A stretch of DNA of 64,000 bases, from the NCBI RefSeq assembly GCF_011397635.1, contig NC_064758.1:21660513-21724512 (forward strand), in the 5' to 3' direction. The notes beneath the pieces were generated by a model. It saw only the letters and a list, made by a program, of their open reading frames with translations, was not told where the DNA came from and did not search any database. Within the stretch, counting starts at the first letter, position 1, and each line of letters opens with the position of its first letter. The translations under genes and the position numbers were made by a program. The DNA comes from Epinephelus fuscoguttatus (Eukaryota > Chordata > Actinopteri > Perciformes > Serranidae). This document shows, piece after piece, positions 58,301 to 64,000 of the stretch.

Positions 58301-60572
58301 CCTTCCCAAACCAGGTCTGAAAAGCTGCATCTAGCAAAGAGGGTTTAAAAAGGGGATTGGCGGTAAAAGGCATTGACACCAAAGCTTGCGTAAGGCCAAA
58401 ATGTTTACGGAGTTGGGTCCATATATGTAGAGTGCCTCTCACAATAGGATTATCTGTATGAGCTCCCACCGCTAGTGGTAGTGGGCCACACAAGATAGAT
58501 ACTAGGGAGACTGGTGAGCATGCCCACTGTTCAATCAGATCAGATTTAGTGAGACACTCGGGGAATAAAGACTGAGATACTACTCCTGAAATGTGTGTGT
58601 AACTGTGTTGTTCTTTCTTTTAAAGGAGACCATGAGCTCCCAAAATAAGATATCCATCATGGTGGACAAATTATTTTGAAATGTTCACAGTGGATGAATG
58701 AAGATGGACATGAAACGAATAAAGCCTTTGCCACTTTAAAAACTATATTAATATTAGAATTAAACATGCAGTACTTACACATGTTGTGCTTACGAGCAAT
58801 GTATCTCATGATAGCATTGCTCTGCACTATCTTCCTGTCTCCATCCTCCAAGTAGGGCAGCTATGGTGAGATAACGTTATTAGTTGGTGTTTCAAACTTG
58901 CCAGCTTTACACTGAAGTGAATATTCACAAGTAAAACTCACTTACATTGGGGAAGTCCATTCCAAGTTTGTGTTTTTCATCAAACCAGCCGCTCTTATCA
59001 AAATTGGGAGCTGTGTGAGAGAAATGTGGGTTAGATGATTGAGTCTGTATGTTGTAATGGACACTTGTTTATGAGTGAGCTGAACTGGTGAGTTACCTTC
59101 ACCGCAGATGTAAAACTTGTTCTCATACTTGGTGCCGGTGTACTCCAGCAGGAGGCGGGCAGGCTGGGCGAGCTGCATGTGTGAACAAAAAACAGAGATG
59201 GAGGAGAAGTTGGGGATTTTTTTTTTTTTTTTTACCTTTTATGCTGTTTTTGGACTGAATGTAAACACTTAAGTCATAGAAGTAACAGAGCTCATACCTC
59301 AAAGATAACCCCCCACCCCTACAAAGCATGACTACCTTCACATTCTCCATTGATTAGTTGTTCAAAAATAATAGGTGACTATATTGTGAATATATTAATT
59401 CTTTGAGGCACATGTCACAAAGTTTGTGTGAACTGATTTTAACCTACTGCTGTTTTGATTATGTGCATTTTGTTTGATTAACAATCACATAAATATAAGT
59501 GATTTATCATGTAAAACTTCAGATGTAAAGTTCTGCTTGGTTGTCTGATACCATCTTAACAATTGGGGATTTTAAGTCTTGACAAAGCTGAAACATAATA
59601 AATCAGTGTGCAGCTTATAGTTAATCAGCACCTGCAACAAATTATGGCAGTGCACAGCCTCTTGATTGCATGCTTTTTCTTACATAAAGCATGAACTTTT
59701 AAGATATGACTCAGGGCTCTGGTCACTTGTGAAGGTGACAGTAGTTAACCATTTAAAGACTTGACCTTTCACCGCTTGGACAACTGATCTGGAATGACTG
59801 CATGATGAAGCATATCAGACCTAATATCTGTGACTCGTCAGAAAACGTGACCAAGTGCCAGGCTCCCTTAAAAAACTGCTGAGTTTGTGGTTTGTTAAGT
59901 GGTCATGGTTAAGGGCTGCGTCACGGAATCTGACGGTCGCAGACTTTGAGATAACACCGGTGTTAAGACAAAATTAGCTACTTTCTGTTCTGTAACGTTA
60001 TTTTACCACTTGTAAGGAGCTAACTACTAGCATAAGCACATTTATTAGTTGATTTAAAAATATATTTCTCACATAACTAACGAACTTTACAGCCCTTAAA
60101 CTCACTGGTAACATTGCTCAATACGAGAGTGAACAATTATCTGAACGCCGAAAAAAATAACGCTAATGCTAATTTAACCTCGGACATGTTAGCTAACATC
60201 TAAGCTAACGTTAGCTATATTTAAAACAAATTTAACGTTTGCTAACGGCTCTGGTAATCATACGCACGTGCACACGGAGCAGCCCCGGGGTTAACGTTAC
60301 ATAACATTTAACTGACGAGACTCTGTCTGTACTTCTTACAGGCTCATAAAACACACTTACATTATTTAATACACTATAAAGTTTCAGTTTCAGTAGCAGA
60401 TACAAAGAGTTAGGAGGGCGGCGACACGGTGTGTGTCAGACCGGGGTCTGATGGACGTCCAGCGGCAGCCGTTATCATCCACAGCGCTGCAAACAACAGG
60501 AGCCACTTCACAAACAAAGAAGATGGCTGCACTCACCCCACGAATATCCCAGTAAGCCAGTTTCATTGTCAT
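55378..60572 (-). CDS. gstm: Mu-class glutathione S-transferase
   Basis: Eight minus-strand exons join in phase: 60537-60572, 59097-59172, 58946-59010, 58779-58860, 57218-57315, 56817-56912, 55696-55806, 55378-55473; 219 residues, the normal class-mu length. The start [20 protein letters not shown] carries the catalytic tyrosine (in AYWDIRG). The glutathione site follows: [20 protein letters not shown], then [20 protein letters not shown], with the QSNAI cis-turn. The mu-type C-terminal domain follows ([40 protein letters not shown]). It conjugates glutathione to electrophiles in the cytosol. Exon count and sizes match vertebrate GSTM genes. Intron 4 contains an L1-type LINE whose target duplication lies six bases before exon 5. 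Intron 5 contains a palindromic insertion. Confidence 0.95.
56420..56452. repeat. (TTA)n microsatellite
   Basis: A run of TTA triplets within an intron of the mu-class GST gene. Confidence 0.85.
56970..57106. mobile_element. Palindromic element (hairpin arms ~49 bp)
   Basis: The left arm TTAACAAAAATCACCACACC and its continuation to 'gattttattcag' is the inverse of 57058-57106, with three or so mismatches over 49 bp. The loop is about 38 bp. TTAA is at both tips. The hairpin plus a further ~70 bp to 57178 is bracketed by the 14 bp direct repeat GTTATTCAAATGTT (56956-56969 and 57179-57192). Located in gstm intron 5. Confidence 0.8.
57336..58533 (-). mobile_element. 5'-truncated L1/Tx1-type LINE in gstm intron 4
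   Basis: The minus-strand frame 57729-58493 encodes the C-terminal part of an L1-like ORF2, including [20 protein letters not shown] and the zinc-knuckle region [20 protein letters not shown]. The coding sequence continues in another frame down to 57464, showing one frameshift near 57740. A ~130 bp 3' UTR and an (AAAT)n-like tail reach 57336. The 15 bp sequence ATCAGATCAGATTTA stands at both ends (57321-57335 and 58534-58548) as a perfect target-site duplication. The perfect duplication implies a young insertion. The RT and endonuclease parts are missing. Confidence 0.9.
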
Positions 60573-62570
60573 TTTGAGTCACTTTCCGAGACCAAGTGTG
60601 GCTGACACAGAGTTGAGCTGCAGCTGCCGTTCAGACGCTGATCAGAAAGAGAGAAACCGGTGGTTCCGGCTCTGTGTGCAGCCTGTGAGGGGACAGACGG
60701 AGGAGGTGGGCGGGGTGAACCGGGCGGTCACACGCTCACTCTGAACCGGTTCTTCTTTTGCACTAGTAAAGCCTCAAGTCATGTCAGTATGAATACACTT
60801 GGCTGCTATGCTCCAAAAATCATGTCTGAAAATCCTGTTTTACTCAGACAGATGCTGACTCATGCCCAGGCTGCAAGCACAGACTTTCCCATGACACAGA
60901 GAAACCACAATGGAAGCTACAGTAGGCCACAGCTGTGCTTCTATTATGCAAGGATCACCGCATGGACCTCTTACATAAACTCAGGAGTAATCTTCAGACA
61001 AAACAGCTGCAGATCTGAGGGAAAATTGTGTGCAATCATTTGCAACCACACACAAAACTAACAGAGAAAAAGATGAAAGTTCATTTTGACCTTGGGAATG
61101 GTAAAACAATGCCAACTCAAGGTCTGGTTACTGGTTACTAAGTAACTACTACTCTTTACTTATCAGAGGAGTGGAGTGATACATATATTTTTTGACCTCC
61201 CCAGAGCCTCCCTGAGTGACGGGCAGGATATGCAGATTAGTTATTTGATTTTTAAAACCTATCTTTTGGTGTTTGAATTTTAGAAGTTAAGAGTTGAAGA
61301 CAAAATCTTGTACATGCTGGTTGGAAAGTGCAAATGGATATCACTATTTTAGGCTTAGATTTGGTTGGGGTTTTTTTAAGACAGAGGGCAGAATATGACA
61401 GTTTCTGGATATGATTAATTAAGTAATTTTAGCAATCTTTAAATAAAACATGCCTTTCAAACTGGTGGATTTGGAAGGCACATTTTCTTTGAATACTGGC
61501 GGTAAAATAAATACAAAAATACAAATGTTTAAATTTGTACCCCCCCCCACACACACACACACTATTTGTCATAATGTAGTATGTCAAAATAACATCCTAA
61601 AAAATGTCATAGTATAGTATGCCAAGATACTCTTATAAAAATGGTGTAGTATGTAAAAAAAACAAAACAAAAAACATAATAAATAATAAAAACATTATAA
61701 TTACATAATAATAAAAATTGTCATAGTATAGTCGGCAATTGTAGTCAGCTGCCTCTCAGTGATGAGTGACAGGCACTAACTATTTTTGTGGAAGAGACCT
61801 CTGTGGGTGATTCAGCTCCAAGTAAAAACCTCCTGAATATCTGGTTCAGAAATAAGGTAAGTACACATTAGCAGGCACTGAGGCAGCGGCTCATCTGTGA
61901 CATACCAAACATGGTAAAAACCTCCTGAACAATGAACATTGAAGGAACTCTAACCAGGAACTTAAACTGTAAGTTTCAGCTGGTTGCGACCTGCAATCTT
62001 CACCACTAGACGCCACTAAATCCCCCTAAATATTACAAACTGTTCTTTTCAGAGATCCCTCAAAATTTCACAAATCATGATATCAGGGGGGCTCATGTTT
62101 TATTAAGAGGAGCTCCACTGTAGGTCACACCCTGCACCACAAATGAGGCTTATTTGTCATAAATAACTGTAAATTAAAAGTTTTACTGTAGAATGTGTGC
62201 GAGCTAGGAATTTATTCTTTGCAGCCAGACTCAGTTCTTTAATTTTGAAAAGACGGAGGCTTTTAATCAGTCTGATTTTTGTGTTGAACTTCCTGCTCAC
62301 TTTGACCCACATTGGTAATGAGCCGTAATGACCAGAATATGGACACAATGCACAACGCACTCTTTGTTTCACTTCTCTTACTCTCTCACACAACTGACCA
62401 CAGAAAACCTTCTGCTAAAACTCAAACAGACCTCTTTGTGGTAATATTTTAATTATTCTTTTTGTCTCTGCTGCTTTTGTAACCTGCATTTTTAAGTGTC
62501 AGAAGACATTTATTTACTTTTTTTGTGATCTAAAAAAAACCGTAGCAAGTCAAGAGTTCCAATGTGAATA
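60573..62570. other. gstm promoter side and repeat-bearing intergenic DNA
   Basis: GC-rich sequence around 60230-60720 spans the gstm start and is its likely promoter. No TATA box was seen. From 61550 to 61740 there is a degenerate 'catagtatagtatgccaa' tandem repeat. From 61975 to 62050 lies a decayed 3' end of the same family as the THAP-bearing transposon at 14817-16330 (ctggttgcgacctgcaatct; cactagacgccactaaatcc). No gene was recognised. Confidence 0.5.
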
Positions 62571-64000
62571 ACATTTATTTTTTCTTAGACACAAATGCAA
62601 TTAAATAATATATCACAAACAGCACATATAAGTCTCTGGAGGGACACACAGTGCTTCTGAATAACAACACGCAGCCCCACAGATAACATCAGGACCAAGA
62701 CTGAAGGCAGGAGTTTGAGAAGGGTTCGTCAAGTTCATCGACTTTCAGTTCTCTAAACGTGTTTAATCATGAATTTGGCACCGGCTGGACTTGTGTGAGG
62801 AGGAGTGACAACTGAAGGAACAGATCATGCATCATTCACTGTACTATGACTCAGAGATGTATGTATTTTAAATATCTGTGTGTAAAAGACAGATGGTATC
62901 AGATCGACTGTCAGAAGAAACAATGTCACAAAATAAGTGTTAGTATAATAAGATGCTACGACTGAGTAGCATCACTGCACACCAGAAACAAAGACTGACG
63001 CACCTTCATGCAACTCTACTGAATAAAGACTGTAAAAAAAACCAAAACAGCAAGAATATGGCAACATGAGAACAGCTGTCGGAAACATGTTGTTAATATC
63101 ATCAACGATAGCAGGAACACACAGGATAGAGATTTTTCTGCCAGTTATACAGCATGAGGTATTGTCCTGTGGATAATTACACTTAGAAATGTCAACATGC
63201 AGTGTTTCTAATTTGACAACAAATATTCTTGAAAGGTTTTTGCATCACATTAAACAAATTTTACTGCAGAAATAAAAATTGGTAAGTAGTCTGGGCTGTA
63301 GCCAGGATTTTAGAGGTACTGAGGTCATTCGTTGTAGACTCCCCTCGACACTAAAGGAAGTGATTCAGTTAGATATTTATTTATATTCTAAACGTGGTGG
63401 TGCTTGGATTAGGTTGCACCAACTGTTCTTAATCCATTGCTGTATGTATGTGTGTGTGTGTGTGTGTGTAAAGTTGTTCCTGAATTCTTAGTAACCAAAA
63501 CACACTTCCAAACTTGTGATACTATTACGCCAGATTACACTTTCAAAACCTACGAAATGCTTCAACTAACTACTGAAAACTGTAATAATGTGTAAACTGG
63601 TTGCTAGGAAACATTTGTAGCACCATCCAATCAACTACGTAAACAGGAAGTAGATGTTGCATCATGTAACATACCCTTGCATTAATTTGGTGTCAGAATA
63701 GTCAAAAAAATGAGTTCCTAACTGGAACACAAACTCAGATAGTCAGCAAAGATGTTGATACGCGAGTTGAAAAGTTGACGTTATATATGCAGAAACATGT
63801 TGGTCGAAAGTGAATGTCCAGTTCTTAGCAATACACTTGTTATCAATTCACATACTGCATGTAAATTTTTTTTTGCTTACATGTAATTTGTAACATGTTT
63901 TTAGTTTGTAACCGTTAGTTGCTGTTGATGTGGACTGACCTAGATTAGTTAGAAAAGTTATTTATTGGCATTCTTGGTAAAGCTATATTTTAACAGGTTT
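62571..64000. other. Unassigned sequence, possibly a 3' UTR
   Basis: Moderate complexity, no coding exon recognised. A TTTATT at about 62574 (AATAAA on the minus strand) followed by ~1.4 kb of non-repetitive sequence would suit the 3' UTR of a minus-strand gene lying beyond the window, but nothing confirms it. A (TG)n run is at 63448-63469. Confidence 0.25.

Noticed and set aside
60660-61061. 133-codon plus-strand frame beside the gstm promoter
   Set aside because: No recognisable domain, composition typical of chance, overlaps the divergent GC-rich promoter side.

Overview
The window is vertebrate nuclear DNA, most likely from a ray-finned (percomorph-type) teleost. Its genes are split into many short GT-AG exons. 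Its introns and intergenic DNA carry LINE remnants, a tRNA-derived SINE, many small TIR/MITE elements and microsatellites typical of fish. Seven protein-coding genes could be rebuilt exon by exon, each with all phases consistent. No rRNA gene, CRISPR array or bacterial-style operon was seen.

Layout, left to right. 1-2.6 kb: repeats, including a ~486 bp unit present twice in tandem. 3.0-7.5 kb (+): a type I membrane receptor with one SRCR and two Ig domains. 10.1-14.2 kb (-): emerin (emd), in which a small exon has been duplicated in tandem. 14.8-16.3 kb: a TTAA-targeting DNA transposon carrying a THAP-domain exon. 17.0-19.6 kb (-): a 710-residue, very acidic, tail-anchored protein that I do not recognise. 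20.2-22.4 kb (-): a secreted DNase I family nuclease. 25.9-32.5 kb (-): traf3ip3, a coiled-coil tail-anchored protein, with a GC-AG intron and a ~2.1 kb tandem repeat array in one intron. 34.9-40.6 kb (+): atp5pb, subunit b of mitochondrial ATP synthase. 43.4-46.6 kb: a 5'-truncated L2-type LINE lying between two inverted ends of an older TIR repeat. 47.8-54.6 kb (+): eps8l3. 55.4-60.6 kb (-): a mu-class glutathione S-transferase whose intron 4 holds a 5'-truncated L1-type LINE with a clean 15 bp target duplication next to the splice acceptor. 60.6-64 kb: no gene identified.

The genes are not one functional unit. From general knowledge, emd and DNASE1L1 are neighbours at human Xq28, and ATP5PB, EPS8L3 and the GSTM cluster lie at human 1p13, so the window looks like a junction of conserved synteny blocks. 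The main oddities are the emerin exon duplication, the THAP-bearing transposon, the tandem array in traf3ip3, and several element insertions that sit very close to splice signals.
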